Shown here piece by piece: positions 53,090-62,356 of a stretch of DNA of 64,000 nucleotides; within the stretch, counting starts at the first letter, position 1, and each line of letters starts with the position of its first letter. The position numbers and the translations under genes were made by a program. Under the pieces are notes generated by a model. The model had not been told where the DNA came from. It made no database searches and was given only the letters and a program-made list of their open reading frames with translations. The stretch is taken from positions 116,550-180,549 of the forward strand of contig CALDSU010000015.1 of the NCBI GenBank assembly GCA_937924525.1, given 5' to 3'. This DNA is from an uncultured Bryobacteraceae bacterium. Lineage in GTDB: Bacteria; Acidobacteriota; Terriglobia; Bryobacterales; Bryobacteraceae.

Positions 53090-54550
53090 ATGAACCGCAG
53101 AGACTTTGCCAGAACGGTGGGCGCTGCGACGCTCGCTGTCCAAGCCAGAGCGTCCGATGCCGGGGTGATCGAAATCGGCAGCCGGCGCGAGCTGTTCGCC
53201 GATCACTTCCTGATCGCCCGCATGCAGAATGCGACCTTGCGCCTCGCGACCCCCGTGGATGCGGGCACGGTGATGCACTTCGACCAGCCGTGGGAGGGGC
53301 GCTTCTGCGGCTACACCACGCTCATCGACGACGGCGGCCGGTATCGGATGTACTACCGCGGCGTGCCCAACGCCGGCGAGGACGGGCGCGGCGCTGAGGT
53401 AACCTGCCTGGCGGAATCGAGTGACGCCCGCCACTGGACCCGGCCGCAGTTCCGTTTCTTCGAGGCTTACGGCGCCAGGACCAACAACATCATCTATGCC
53501 CACGACCCGCCGTTCTCGCACAATTTCGCTCCGTTTCTGGACACGCGGCCCGGCGTCGCGCCCGCCGAGCGCTACAAGGCTTTCGCCGGAACTTTGAAAA
53601 CCGGACTGTGGGGATTCGTCTCGCCCGACGGGGTGCGGTGGAAGAAGCTGGGCGACCGGCCGCTGCTGCCTTCGCCCAAGGTCTACGCGTTCGACTCGCA
53701 GAATCTGGGCTTCTGGTCGGAGCACGAGCAGCAGTACGTCTGCTATTACCGGGTCTTCAAAGACATCGGCGGCAAACGATGGCGCTGGATCTCGCGCGCG
53801 GTCAGCCAGGATTTCCGCAACTGGAGTCCCGGCGAGGAGATGAACTTCGGCGAAGCTCCGCCCGAGCACCTGTACACGAATCAGACGGCGCCGTATTTCC
53901 GCGCTCCGCATCTGTACGTGGCGATCTGCGCCCGCTTCCTGCCCGGAAGGCAAGTGCTGACGGAAGCCGAGGCGCAGGCGGTGAACGTCGATCCCGGCTA
54001 CTTCAAGGATTGTTCCGACGCGGTGTTCATGACGACCCGCGGCGGTCTCCGCTATGACCGCACTTTTCTCGAGGCGTTCCTGCGTCCCGGGCTGGGTTTC
54101 GAGAATTGGGTGTCGAGGTCGAATTACCCGGCGCACAACCTGCTGCAAACCGGCAAGACGGAGATGTCATTTTTCGTCAATCGCAACTACGGGCAGCCCA
54201 CGGCCCACTTGCGGCGCTACACCCTGCGGCTGGACGGCTTCGCGTCGGCGTACGCCGGCTACGCGGGCGGCGAACTGGTCACCAAGCCCTTGCGCTTTGC
54301 GGGGCGGCGGCTGGAACTGAACTACTCGACTTCCGCGCCGGGGGCGGTCCGCGTGGAGATTCAGGACGCCGGGGGAACGCCGCTGCCTGGGTTTACGCTG
54401 GCCGAAGCCCGGGAACTGGTGGGCGACAACATCGACCAGACCTACGCCTGGAAAAGCGGTCCGGACACCGGCGCCCTGGCCGGCAAGCCGGTCCGCCTGC
54501 GTTTCGTGCTCAAGGACGCGGATCTGTACTCGTTCCGTTTCGCCAGCTAG
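53090..54550 (+). CDS. Tat-exported protein resembling GH32/GH43 five-bladed propellers
   Basis: A 486-residue protein with a twin-arginine-type leader (MNRRDFARTVGAATLAVQA). The body reads like a five-bladed beta-propeller with a C-terminal beta-sandwich: ELFADHFLIARMQNATLRL, GGRYRMYYRGVPNAGED, LAESSDARHWTRPQ, SPDGVRWKKLGDRP, and a GELVTKPLRFAGRRLELNY sandwich strand. The repeated 'S-x-D-x-x-x-W' and acidic residues are similar to GH43/GH32 enzymes, but no family is certain. It may process plant glycans, matching the other exported enzymes here. AAAGAGAAG precedes the ATG. Function is a guess. Confidence 0.78.
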   Translation: MNRRDFARTVGAATLAVQARASDAGVIEIGSRRELFADHFLIARMQNATLRLATPVDAGTVMHFDQPWEGRFCGYTTLIDDGGRYRMYYRGVPNAGEDGRGAEVTCLAESSDARHWTRPQFRFFEAYGARTNNIIYAHDPPFSHNFAPFLDTRPGVAPAERYKAFAGTLKTGLWGFVSPDGVRWKKLGDRPLLPSPKVYAFDSQNLGFWSEHEQQYVCYYRVFKDIGGKRWRWISRAVSQDFRNWSPGEEMNFGEAPPEHLYTNQTAPYFRAPHLYVAICARFLPGRQVLTEAEAQAVNVDPGYFKDCSDAVFMTTRGGLRYDRTFLEAFLRPGLGFENWVSRSNYPAHNLLQTGKTEMSFFVNRNYGQPTAHLRRYTLRLDGFASAYAGYAGGELVTKPLRFAGRRLELNYSTSAPGAVRVEIQDAGGTPLPGFTLAEARELVGDNIDQTYAWKSGPDTGALAGKPVRLRFVLKDADLYSFRFAS

Positions 54551-54630
54551 CTTTGCTTGGACTACGGCAATGGGCCGCAAGCGCTCCCTCCGCCGCGTTT
54601 GGGCCCTCGGCACGGCGCGCCCGGTCCAAG

Positions 54631-55425
54631 CTAGGCGGCTTCTACCAGAGCGAGCGCGCGAATGGGCGATCCTGTTCCTCCCGCGATCTTCAGCGGAATC
54701 GCCACAAACGTGAATTCATAGACCCGGTCCGCGGCCAGAGCCTCCAGGTCGAGCGCCTCGATGATGTGGATGCCTTTCTCCACCAGGAAGTGCGCGTGCA
54801 CCGGCATGTCGCTGGGAACGAACTCGAACGCGATCGTGTCCGAGCCGCCGGCAAAGATTTCCCGGGCGCTCAACCAGCGGGCCGCAGCCTCGTTGATGCC
54901 GGGACCCCGCACCTCGGCGATGTAGGCGGCGGGGTCCGTCCAGAGACGCGCCCAACCGGTGCGAATCAACACCACGTCGCCGGCGCGGATCTCCACCGAC
55001 TGAGCGGCGGCGGCCGCCGCCAGCGTTTCGGGTCCGATCGAGAAGTCGATGGGCAGCACCTCCCGCCCCGCGTGCGTGGCCACGTCGACGAGCACGCCGC
55101 GCCGGAACACCGGCCCGACCGTGTCGATGCTGAGATGGCGCACTCCCCGCGTAAACGACTGTACGTCGGCGGCGGCGACGCCTCCGTGCAGCAGGCCGCC
55201 GCGGGAGAAGTGGCAGAGCGCGTCGATGTGGGTGCCTACGTGGCCGCCGAGCACAAAGACCTCGGAGGCGGAGCTCACCTCGCCGCGCAGGTAATCGCCG
55301 TGGAGCTTGTGCGGGCAGTAAGCAAACGGCGGGTGGGACGGGTGATGGGGCATGCCGGGATGGTAGTCGTGCGCCAGGTCGTAGCAGCGGGCGCGGGCCA
55401 GACGTTGATGCAAGGGTTCCGCCAT
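54631..55425 (-). CDS. Cyclase-family (kynurenine formamidase-like) metal hydrolase
   Basis: A 264-residue enzyme of the KynB/'putative cyclase' family, which opens or hydrolyses amide or ester bonds with a divalent metal. The signature HVGTHIDALCHFSR (HxGTHxD) is present, with the downstream IRAGDVVLIRTGW and EFVPSDMPVHAHFLVE segments. I favour the ATG at 55425 (MAEPLHQRLARARCYDL), because a TATGCT box (55438-55433 on this strand) ends 7 nt upstream; ATG 55437 overlaps that box. It is divergent from the M1 peptidase gene. The stop context shares a 15-base string with 19538-19552. Confidence 0.85.
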   Translation of the reverse strand: MAEPLHQRLARARCYDLAHDYHPGMPHHPSHPPFAYCPHKLHGDYLRGEVSSASEVFVLGGHVGTHIDALCHFSRGGLLHGGVAAADVQSFTRGVRHLSIDTVGPVFRRGVLVDVATHAGREVLPIDFSIGPETLAAAAAAQSVEIRAGDVVLIRTGWARLWTDPAAYIAEVRGPGINEAAARWLSAREIFAGGSDTIAFEFVPSDMPVHAHFLVEKGIHIIEALDLEALAADRVYEFTFVAIPLKIAGGTGSPIRALALVEAA

Positions 55426-55468
55426 CGGCCCAAGCATAACGCGGGCGCATGCTAGATTTGGGTACGGC

Positions 55469-57313
55469 ATGGCATTTTGTCGTGAGATGCTGGCCGCGGC
55501 CTTGGGCCTGGCGGCGGTTTGCTGTTCTCCTAATCCCATGGCGGCTCCTCCCAAGGATATTCACTCTTACGCGAACCCGGCGGTGGCGCGGGTGACGCAC
55601 CTCGATCTGGACTGCGAACTGGACTTCACACGGCGCGTCCTTACCGGCGCCGCCACGCTGACGGTGGAGCGCGCCGGGGAGGGGCCGCTGATACTGGACA
55701 CGCGGGCGCTCGAGATCCGCGCGGCCGAAACTTCCGCGGACGGACGCGCCTATCAGCCGGCCCGGTTCGAGCTGGGCGCGGCGGATCCCATTCTTGGCGC
55801 GCCGCTGACGATTGAACTCCCGCCCGGTGCGACCCGGGTGCGCGTGACGTACGCCACTTCGCCCGCAGCGACCGCCCTGCAATGGCTGGATCCCGCGCAG
55901 ACCGCCGGCGGGAAACGGCCCTTCCTGTTCACGCAATCGCAGGCAATTCACGCGCGCAGTTGGATCCCGCTCCAGGACTCGCCCGGCGTGCGGATTTCTT
56001 ACACGGCGCGGGTCCACACGCCCCCGGACCTGGTTCCGGTCATGAGCGCGCGGAAGGAGCCGGACAAGTCGGCCGGTTACAAGTTCTCCATGCCGGGCAG
56101 GATTCCGACCTATCTCATCGCGCTGGCGGCGGGCGACACCGAGTTCCGCGCCGTGGGTCCCCGCACGGGCGTCTGGGCCGAGCGGCCGGTGATCGACGCG
56201 GCGGCGCGCGAGTTCGAGGACATGGAGGCCATGCTGGCAGCCGCCGAGCGCCTGTACGGGCCCTATCGCTGGCACCGGTACGACGTGCTGGTGCTGCCGC
56301 CCAGCTTTCCCTTTGGCGGTATGGAGAACCCCATGGTGACGTTCGCGACGCCGACGGTGCTGGCGGGCGACAAGAGCCTGGTCTCGCTGATTGCGCATGA
56401 ACTGGCGCACTCCTGGTCCGGCAACCTGGTGACGAACGCCACCTGGAGCGACTTCTGGCTGAATGAGGGGTTCACCACCTACGTGGAGCGGCGCATTCTC
56501 GAGGAAGTCTATGGCCCGGAGCGGGCACGCATGGAAGCGGTGCTGGGCAAGCGGTCCCTCCTGCGCGAAATGGCCGAGCTGCCCGAGAAGGACCAGGTGC
56601 TGCACATCGACTTGGCGGGTCGCGACCCGGACGACGCGGTGACCGAGGTCCCGTACGAGAAGGGCGCCCTGCTGCTGGCGACGCTCGAAAACCGATTCGG
56701 CCGCGCGCGCTTCGACCGTTTTCTGGCCGAGTACTTCGCCAGGTTCGCGTTCCAAAGCATCACCACGGAGACGTTCGTCGCCCATCTGCGCGCCACGCTG
56801 TTCCGCGAAGCGCCGGCAGCGGCGGCGGAGTTTCCCCTGGACGAATGGCTGTACCGGCCCGGCGTGCCGGCGTCCGCCTACGAGCCGCAGTCCGAGACGC
56901 TGGCGCGCGTGGAAACGGAGGCCCGAAACTGGGCCGCTGGCCGGCCGCCCGAAACGGAAGCGACGGCCCGCTGGACCACGCAGGAGTGGCTGCACTTCCT
57001 GCAATCGCTCCCCGCGAAGCTGACGCCCGCCCAGATGAAACAGCTTGACGAGGCCTATCGCTTCACGCAAACCGGCAACAGCGAAATCCTTTGCGAGTGG
57101 CTCCGCATGTCCATCCGCTATGGCTACCGCGAGGCGGACGCCCGGGTGGAGCAGTTCCTGCGGTCCCAGGGCAGACGCAAGTACGTGAAACCGATCTACG
57201 AGGAGCTCGCCAAGACGCCGGCCGGCAAGGAGCGCGCGCGCCGCATCTACCGGCAGGCGCGGCCCACGTATCACCCCATCACCGTCGCCGCCGTCGACCG
57301 GCTGCTGGCCTGA
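55469..57313 (+). CDS. M1-family zinc aminopeptidase, leukotriene-A4-hydrolase-like
   Basis: A 614-residue exported peptidase. After a hydrophobic leader (LAAALGLAAVCCSP) comes the M1 N-terminal beta domain, the substrate-anchoring PFGGMENP motif, the zinc motif HELAHSWSGN at about residue 311, and the third ligand in NEGFTTY 18 residues later (HExxH-x18-E). A C-terminal helical domain (about 480-610) matches that of LTA4 hydrolases and cold-active aminopeptidases. The two Cys at the leader end could make it a lipoprotein, but the lipobox is imperfect. It is divergent from the cyclase gene. Role: removal of N-terminal residues from peptides in the periplasm or outside. Confidence 0.92.
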   Translation: MAFCREMLAAALGLAAVCCSPNPMAAPPKDIHSYANPAVARVTHLDLDCELDFTRRVLTGAATLTVERAGEGPLILDTRALEIRAAETSADGRAYQPARFELGAADPILGAPLTIELPPGATRVRVTYATSPAATALQWLDPAQTAGGKRPFLFTQSQAIHARSWIPLQDSPGVRISYTARVHTPPDLVPVMSARKEPDKSAGYKFSMPGRIPTYLIALAAGDTEFRAVGPRTGVWAERPVIDAAAREFEDMEAMLAAAERLYGPYRWHRYDVLVLPPSFPFGGMENPMVTFATPTVLAGDKSLVSLIAHELAHSWSGNLVTNATWSDFWLNEGFTTYVERRILEEVYGPERARMEAVLGKRSLLREMAELPEKDQVLHIDLAGRDPDDAVTEVPYEKGALLLATLENRFGRARFDRFLAEYFARFAFQSITTETFVAHLRATLFREAPAAAAEFPLDEWLYRPGVPASAYEPQSETLARVETEARNWAAGRPPETEATARWTTQEWLHFLQSLPAKLTPAQMKQLDEAYRFTQTGNSEILCEWLRMSIRYGYREADARVEQFLRSQGRRKYVKPIYEELAKTPAGKERARRIYRQARPTYHPITVAAVDRLLA

Positions 57314-57379
57314 CGCGCGCGTCCAGGAAATTGGACGGGGCGCGGACGCCTCGCGCGCCACGGTTGGATACTAGAAACG

Positions 57380-58126
57380 ATGTCACCGCAAACTCTTTCC
57401 ACTGCCGCCGCCCGGTTTGCCGAAGACGGATACGTGGTCCTGGAAGATCTGTTCTCCGAGGACGAGATCCGCCCGATCTCCGACGAAGTGGACCGGATCG
57501 TGGAGGGCCGCGCGGATTACATGCCGGCGCACGACGTCATTCACGAGCCGGGTTCGGACCCGCCGCGCCTGCGCAACGCATTCCGGATGCACATTTACAA
57601 TCCGTACTTTCTCGAGATCGCGCGCGAGCCGAAGATCGTCTCCGTGATGGAGGAGATTCTGGGACGTCCGGTCCGGCTATACGGCAGCCAGCTTTTCGCC
57701 AAGCCGGCGATGGTCGGCACGGCGGTGCCGGCCCACCAGGACATGCCCTATTGGCCGTTTGCGCCCGCCGAGATGATCACCGCGTGGATTGCGTTGGACG
57801 ATACCACGCTGGAGAACGGCTGTGTGCGATTCGTCGCGGGGTCGCACCGGCTGGGAATGCTGCCGCACGCCCCGTCCGGAGTGGAGGGGAATTCGCTCGG
57901 CCTGGTGGACCATCCGGCGGTGAACGCCCTGCCGGAGCGTGCGGTAGAGGTGCGCCGCGGCTCTTGCGTCCTGCACCATTGCCTGACCGTGCATCGCAGC
58001 GAGCCGAACCGGAGCGCCCATCCTCGGCGCGGCCTGATCTACGTCTACATGTCGCCCCGGGTGGAAGTGACCGATCCGTCCAGGCTGAAATGCCCGCCGG
58101 ATTTTCCGGTGGTCAGCCGGGTATAA
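57380..58126 (+). CDS. Phytanoyl-CoA dioxygenase (PhyH)-family oxygenase
   Basis: A 248-residue non-haem iron, 2-oxoglutarate-dependent oxygenase. The iron site is PAHQDMPYWPF (HxD) with the distal His in LHHCLTVHRSEPNRS, and the 2-oxoglutarate Arg is likely in the same segment. The start MSPQTLSTAAARFAEDGYVV is usual for the family. A GATACT box (57367-57372) lies 7 nt before the ATG with no ribosome site. The FAH gene follows after 12 nt, suggesting an operon that oxidises an organic substrate and hydrolyses a ketone product; this is inference. Confidence 0.9.
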   Translation: MSPQTLSTAAARFAEDGYVVLEDLFSEDEIRPISDEVDRIVEGRADYMPAHDVIHEPGSDPPRLRNAFRMHIYNPYFLEIAREPKIVSVMEEILGRPVRLYGSQLFAKPAMVGTAVPAHQDMPYWPFAPAEMITAWIALDDTTLENGCVRFVAGSHRLGMLPHAPSGVEGNSLGLVDHPAVNALPERAVEVRRGSCVLHHCLTVHRSEPNRSAHPRRGLIYVYMSPRVEVTDPSRLKCPPDFPVVSRV

Positions 58127-58138
58127 GTTGGAGAAGGC

Positions 58139-58972
58139 ATGCACCGCCGAAAATTCTTCACCGCCCTGGGAGGCTTGGCGGCGGCCGCCGCTTCCGCGCA
58201 GGGCGCCGTCACCAAGTATGTCCGCTACCGCCGCGGGAACGCGGCCAGCTTTGGGATCCTCCGTGGCGACCTGATTCAACCGATCCGCGGCGACTTGTTC
58301 GGCGCGCACCAACCCGCGGGCGGAACCGTGAAGCTGTCCGACGTGAAGCTGCTGTATCCCTGCGAGGCGCAGAAGGTGCTCTGCCTGGCGGGCAACTACA
58401 AAAGCCACATGGGCGGCCGGGCGCTATTTAAGAACCCCGAGATCTTCCTCAAGCCGCTCACCTCGCTCCAGCACCCGGAAGACCCTATCGTGCTGCCGAA
58501 GGATTCCACCAACGTCCACTACGAAGGGGAACTGGTGGTGGTGATCGGCAAGCGGGCTAAAGACGTCAGCGTAGAGCAGGCGCGGGACGTGATCTTCGGC
58601 GTCACCTGCGGCAACGACGTGAGCGAACGGGAGTGGCAGAACGGCAAGAACAAAGACGTGCAATGGTGGCGGGCCAAGGGGTCGGACACTTTCGCGCCGT
58701 GCGGGCCAGTCATCGCCCGGGGACTCGATTACGCTAACCTGATGCTGCGGACGCGGGTGAACGGGCGCGTGGTGCAGGAAGAGAATACCAGGGACCTGCT
58801 GTTCGACTGCCCCACCATGGTCAGCTTCATCAGCCGCTACATCACGTTGACGCCCGGCGACCTGATCTTTACGGGCACACCTCAGACGACACAGAAGATG
58901 TCGCCCGGCGATGTCGTGGAGGTCGAGATCGAGGGGATCGGCGTCTTGCGCAACAAGGTGGTGGCGGGATAG
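58139..58972 (+). CDS. Fumarylacetoacetate hydrolase-family protein with Tat-type leader
   Basis: A 277-residue FAH/2-hydroxyhepta-2,4-diene-1,7-dioate isomerase-like enzyme that cleaves or isomerises carbon-carbon bonds of acylpyruvates. The metal ligands are in NVHYEGELVVVIG (Glu pair) and TCGNDVSEREWQ (Asp). The oxyanion-binding LTPGDLIFTGTP segment is also there. The first residues (MHRRKFFTALGGLAAAAASAQGA) form a leader, which is unusual for this normally cytoplasmic family but recurs in this lineage. GGAGAAGG precedes the ATG. It is in operon with PhyH (12-nt gap). Confidence 0.9.
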   Translation: MHRRKFFTALGGLAAAAASAQGAVTKYVRYRRGNAASFGILRGDLIQPIRGDLFGAHQPAGGTVKLSDVKLLYPCEAQKVLCLAGNYKSHMGGRALFKNPEIFLKPLTSLQHPEDPIVLPKDSTNVHYEGELVVVIGKRAKDVSVEQARDVIFGVTCGNDVSEREWQNGKNKDVQWWRAKGSDTFAPCGPVIARGLDYANLMLRTRVNGRVVQEENTRDLLFDCPTMVSFISRYITLTPGDLIFTGTPQTTQKMSPGDVVEVEIEGIGVLRNKVVAG

Positions 58973-59088
58973 AGGCTGCTAGCGCCCGACCCGCCGGCGC
59001 TGGCAAAATGGGCCGCCACTCGTTGATTTTGCGATGTTCGCTAAGCGAAAACGGTGTCTGTCGCCGGGCTTTCCGGTCGTGGTTCGGG

Positions 59089-59511
59089 TCAGACCGTCGT
59101 TTGGTAGACGGCCGCCAACCGGAGACTCCGCGCGACGCGACGGAGAGCCCGATCTCCAAGCAGGTCAGCGACTTTGGCCAATAAAGCAGGAACGCCTTCC
59201 GTCTTGACGAAGACCTCGGCCGGCCGGCCGGCCGGCATCACTTCGAGTTCGGACCGGACCACGGCGGTAGCCGGTTTGTACTCCTTCATCCGGGCGTGGG
59301 CTAGCACCTTCAGCCCGGCGCCGTCCGACTCCATATGCAGGTCGCTCAGCACCAGGTCGTAACGGCCTTCGTCCAATTTTTCAATGGCTTCCGCGGCAGT
59401 GGCGGCTACCTCTACCCAGTAGCCGCCCGCTCGTAAAATCGTCTGGAGGGTCAGGCGGGAGGTCAGATCGTGGTCGACCAGCAAGACCCGGGCCAGCGCA
59501 AGCGAGGGCAA
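59089..59511 (-). CDS. Single-domain response-regulator receiver protein
   Basis: A CheY-like receiver of about 140 residues without an output domain. The acidic pair is in LLVDHDLTSR, the phosphoryl-accepting Asp in LVLSDLHME, and the conserved Lys in EVFVKTEG. The conserved Thr/Ser position appears as VVRSE. No ATG fits: TTG at 59511 starts the annotated frame, while CTG at 59529 (in frame, six codons upstream) has AGGAG seven nt before it and could be the real start. A promoter candidate with TTGAAA and TACAGT lies about 60-85 nt upstream. No kinase gene is adjacent. Confidence 0.85.
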   Translation of the reverse strand: MPSLALARVLLVDHDLTSRLTLQTILRAGGYWVEVAATAAEAIEKLDEGRYDLVLSDLHMESDGAGLKVLAHARMKEYKPATAVVRSELEVMPAGRPAEVFVKTEGVPALLAKVADLLGDRALRRVARSLRLAAVYQTTV

Positions 59512-59737
59512 GCAGTTTGAGCTTTTCAGTGTGAATCTCCTATATAAGGTTGCTCTCCTATTACTGTACCGGAACTTGCCGTCTTTTCAAGGTCTATTTT
59601 TGTCGTGCGAAAGGAGGAGAGTAAGCCTAACTTCTGGAGCAATAGAGACTTAACCCTATTTTTTTGCACCCTGGCCGCCGTAGTACTTTCGTACCGGAAG
59701 CAGCGCCCCGGCAGGCGGACAAGGAACTGCGCGGTCT

Positions 59738-62263
59738 TCACTCGCGGAAAGTGAACTCGTTGGAGGCCAGCAGCATCTGGGCGTATTCCCGCCAGCCCAC
59801 CCGCCGGGTGAAATCGAGACCCCACTCCCGCTCAGCAGGCTCAGGAAGGCGGGCATACAAGGTGCGATACGCCTGCTCGATACGCGCCTCGGGCGGGCCG
59901 TGCAGCCGGGCGGCGAACACCTCAGCCTGCTCGAGAACGAACAGACTGTTCAGGAAGTAGAGGCGCTGGAGCGGGATGTTGGTGGAAAGGCGCTTCTCCG
60001 CGGTGTTGTTCGGGTTGGGGAAGTCGAACAACGCGAGGAAGGGGTCCAGTTTGCGGCGGCTGACAAAACAATAAACGGTCCGCCGGCGGTAACCGGGCTC
60101 CAGTTTGCCGGGCGGTCCTCCCATCGTGAGTTCCAGCCGGCCACTGGCCCAAAGCAGGGAGTCCCGCAGCGCCTCGGCATCCAGGCGCTCCCGGTGCGCG
60201 CGCCACAGGAAGACGTTCGCCGGGTCGATAGCGGCGTTGCGCGCGAACACGGCATCCCGGCTGGCCGAGGCAGTAGCGTATGCGCGCGTGAGCAGGAGTT
60301 CGCGTAGCAGCGCCTTAAGCGACCAGTTCAGCGCCACCAGGCGGGAGGCGAGATAATCGAGCAGGTCCGGGTGGCTCGGCTTCTCACCCAGCGCGCCAAA
60401 ATTGCTGGGAGTTCCCACCAGTCCCCGGCCGAACAAGTGCTGCCAGACCCGGTTGACGATGACCCGCGCGGTCAGCGGATTGCGTGGGTTCGCGATGGCT
60501 TCGGCCAGTTCCAGCCGCCCGGATCCCCGCTGGAAGAGAGGCGGCTCGCCCTCACACAGGGCCTGCAAGAAACGCCGCGGTGCTTCCTCCCCCAGGTTTT
60601 CCGGGTTGCCGCGCAGGTGAATCCGGATGTTGCGCGGCCTGTCGACGTCCCGCAGCGAATGCAGGAAGGGATACTGCGGGGGCAGCGCGTCGCGCAGCGC
60701 CCGCAGCCGGGCCTGTTGCGTCTCCAGGTGGCGCTTCCATTCGCCGGAGAGAAAGCGAACGATCTCCTTTTCGCCGTAATGGAACAGCCCCTTGTCTCCA
60801 TACAGGTCGCGCCAGAGGATGTACTCCTCGCGTTCCAGGGAGACCAGATTCGCCTGGCTGAGCACCTCGCGGTCTTTCGATCCGCCCAGGCGGATGAGGT
60901 TCTGCTCGTCGACTTCCTTCTTGCGCGCAAACACGCGGAGCGCCTCCCGGGCGAAGCCTTCCGGGTCGTCCAACGGGTAGCTGTGCTCGGGGGGCTTTTT
61001 CAGATAATCCGCCCAGCGCTGGGCGGTTTCCAGGTCCAGCGCGGCGGCGCGCGCCGCCGCTTCGGGGTCTTCCGTCCTTGCGGCGCGCAGATAGTCGGCG
61101 GTCCGGTGGGCGAGCACCTCAGCCAGCGACAGCGCCTGTGCTTTCACGAAGGCCTTCACGGCGGCGTCGAGCTCATCGATCTCCTTCTTGCGCGCGTCCC
61201 AGGCTTGCACGACTTGTTCCGGCGCCAGCGGCGTCTCGTGTGGTTTGGTGTTCTCAAAGACGCCCAGCAGCGAATAGTAGTCCTTCTGCGGGATGGGATC
61301 GTACTTGTGGTCGTGGCATTGGGCGCAGCCGACCGTCAGGGCCAGGAAACCGCGTCCGGTCGCATCCACGCGATCGTCCTGGAACTCCGGGCTCAGCGCG
61401 TAGAAGCCCACGCCGGGTGCGTATTTTTCGGGATGGGGCAGCAAGTCCCCCGCGATTTGCGCTTTAACGAACAGGTCATAAGGCATGTCTTCGTTGAAAG
61501 CCTGAATGACCCAGTCGCGGTAGCGGAACGCGTTCGGACGGGGGTCGTCCTGGGTGGAATTCAGCTTGTCGTCGGAATAGCGGGCGATATCGAGCCAGAA
61601 GCGCCCCCACCGCTCGCCATAGCGGGGCGAGGACAGCAACCGGTCCACCACGCGGGCAAACCCTTCGGCGGATGGATCGCGTTCAAAAGCGGCTACCTGC
61701 TCCGGATCCGGCGGCAGTCCGGTCAGGTCGAGCGTGACGCGGCGGAGCAGGGTCCGCGGCGCCGCACGCGGCAACGGCGCCAGGCCCTGCGCCTTCATGC
61801 GCGCGTACAGAAAGCGGTCGACAGCGCTGGTCGCCCACTCGGGCGGCTCGACGGGGGGAGGCGAGACGCTCCGGACCGGCTCGAACGACCAGTGCTTTCG
61901 GGGGGGCGCGGCCGGGCGCGCCGTCTGCCGCGGCCACGGCGCGCCCGCGTCGATCCACTGCCGCAAGGCCTCCACTTCGCTTTCCGCCAGGCGGCCGCCC
62001 GGCGGCATTTTCAGCTTGGGATCCGCTTGCGTCACCGCGCGGACCAATAGACTCGCGGCGCTGTCTCCCGGACGGATCGCAGGCCCGCGCGCTCCGCCCT
62101 GCAACAGTGCTTCCCGGCTATCCACCCGGAAACCGCCCATCGACGCTGGGCCATGGCACGAGCCGCATTTCGACGCCAGGACAGGACGGACGCGCATCTC
62201 GAAAAACTCCTCGTCCGCCGCCGCCGCGCAGGAGCTTAGCAAGAGAAGAATTGCGAGCCTCAC
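59738..62263 (-). CDS. Exported PSD1/DUF1549/DUF1553 cytochrome-c-domain protein
   Basis: An 841-residue Planctomycete/Acidobacteria-type protein. After a signal peptide (MRLAILLLLSSCAAAAD) comes a cytochrome-c-like domain with the haem motif SKCGSCHG (CxxCH, about residues 33-37), a DUF1549 domain (WATSAVDRFLYARMKAQGL), and a C-terminal DUF1553 domain (NPLTARVIVNRVWQHLFGRG). Such proteins are associated with degradation of sugars or sulfated polymers and are usually next to a DUF1501 gene, which is missing here. Function unknown. Downstream there is a 226-bp gap with a single receiver gene beyond it. Confidence 0.93.
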   Translation of the reverse strand: MRLAILLLLSSCAAAADEEFFEMRVRPVLASKCGSCHGPASMGGFRVDSREALLQGGARGPAIRPGDSAASLLVRAVTQADPKLKMPPGGRLAESEVEALRQWIDAGAPWPRQTARPAAPPRKHWSFEPVRSVSPPPVEPPEWATSAVDRFLYARMKAQGLAPLPRAAPRTLLRRVTLDLTGLPPDPEQVAAFERDPSAEGFARVVDRLLSSPRYGERWGRFWLDIARYSDDKLNSTQDDPRPNAFRYRDWVIQAFNEDMPYDLFVKAQIAGDLLPHPEKYAPGVGFYALSPEFQDDRVDATGRGFLALTVGCAQCHDHKYDPIPQKDYYSLLGVFENTKPHETPLAPEQVVQAWDARKKEIDELDAAVKAFVKAQALSLAEVLAHRTADYLRAARTEDPEAAARAAALDLETAQRWADYLKKPPEHSYPLDDPEGFAREALRVFARKKEVDEQNLIRLGGSKDREVLSQANLVSLEREEYILWRDLYGDKGLFHYGEKEIVRFLSGEWKRHLETQQARLRALRDALPPQYPFLHSLRDVDRPRNIRIHLRGNPENLGEEAPRRFLQALCEGEPPLFQRGSGRLELAEAIANPRNPLTARVIVNRVWQHLFGRGLVGTPSNFGALGEKPSHPDLLDYLASRLVALNWSLKALLRELLLTRAYATASASRDAVFARNAAIDPANVFLWRAHRERLDAEALRDSLLWASGRLELTMGGPPGKLEPGYRRRTVYCFVSRRKLDPFLALFDFPNPNNTAEKRLSTNIPLQRLYFLNSLFVLEQAEVFAARLHGPPEARIEQAYRTLYARLPEPAEREWGLDFTRRVGWREYAQMLLASNEFTFRE

Positions 62264-62356
62264 CTTGGCTACTCAGCGTATCAAAACCGCAGGCGAAGCT
62301 GTGCGGGCACGGAGGTCTATGGTAGCCTTAATGTACGCTGGCGCGGCAGGACGCCT

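Noticed and set aside
54716..57361. An 881-codon minus-strand frame
   Set aside because: It is the complement of the M1 peptidase and of the cyclase region, with shadow-type composition.
59526..59825. A 99-codon minus-strand ORF between PSD1 and the receiver gene
   Set aside because: It overlaps the PSD1 C-terminus and the receiver promoter, and its composition is not protein-like.
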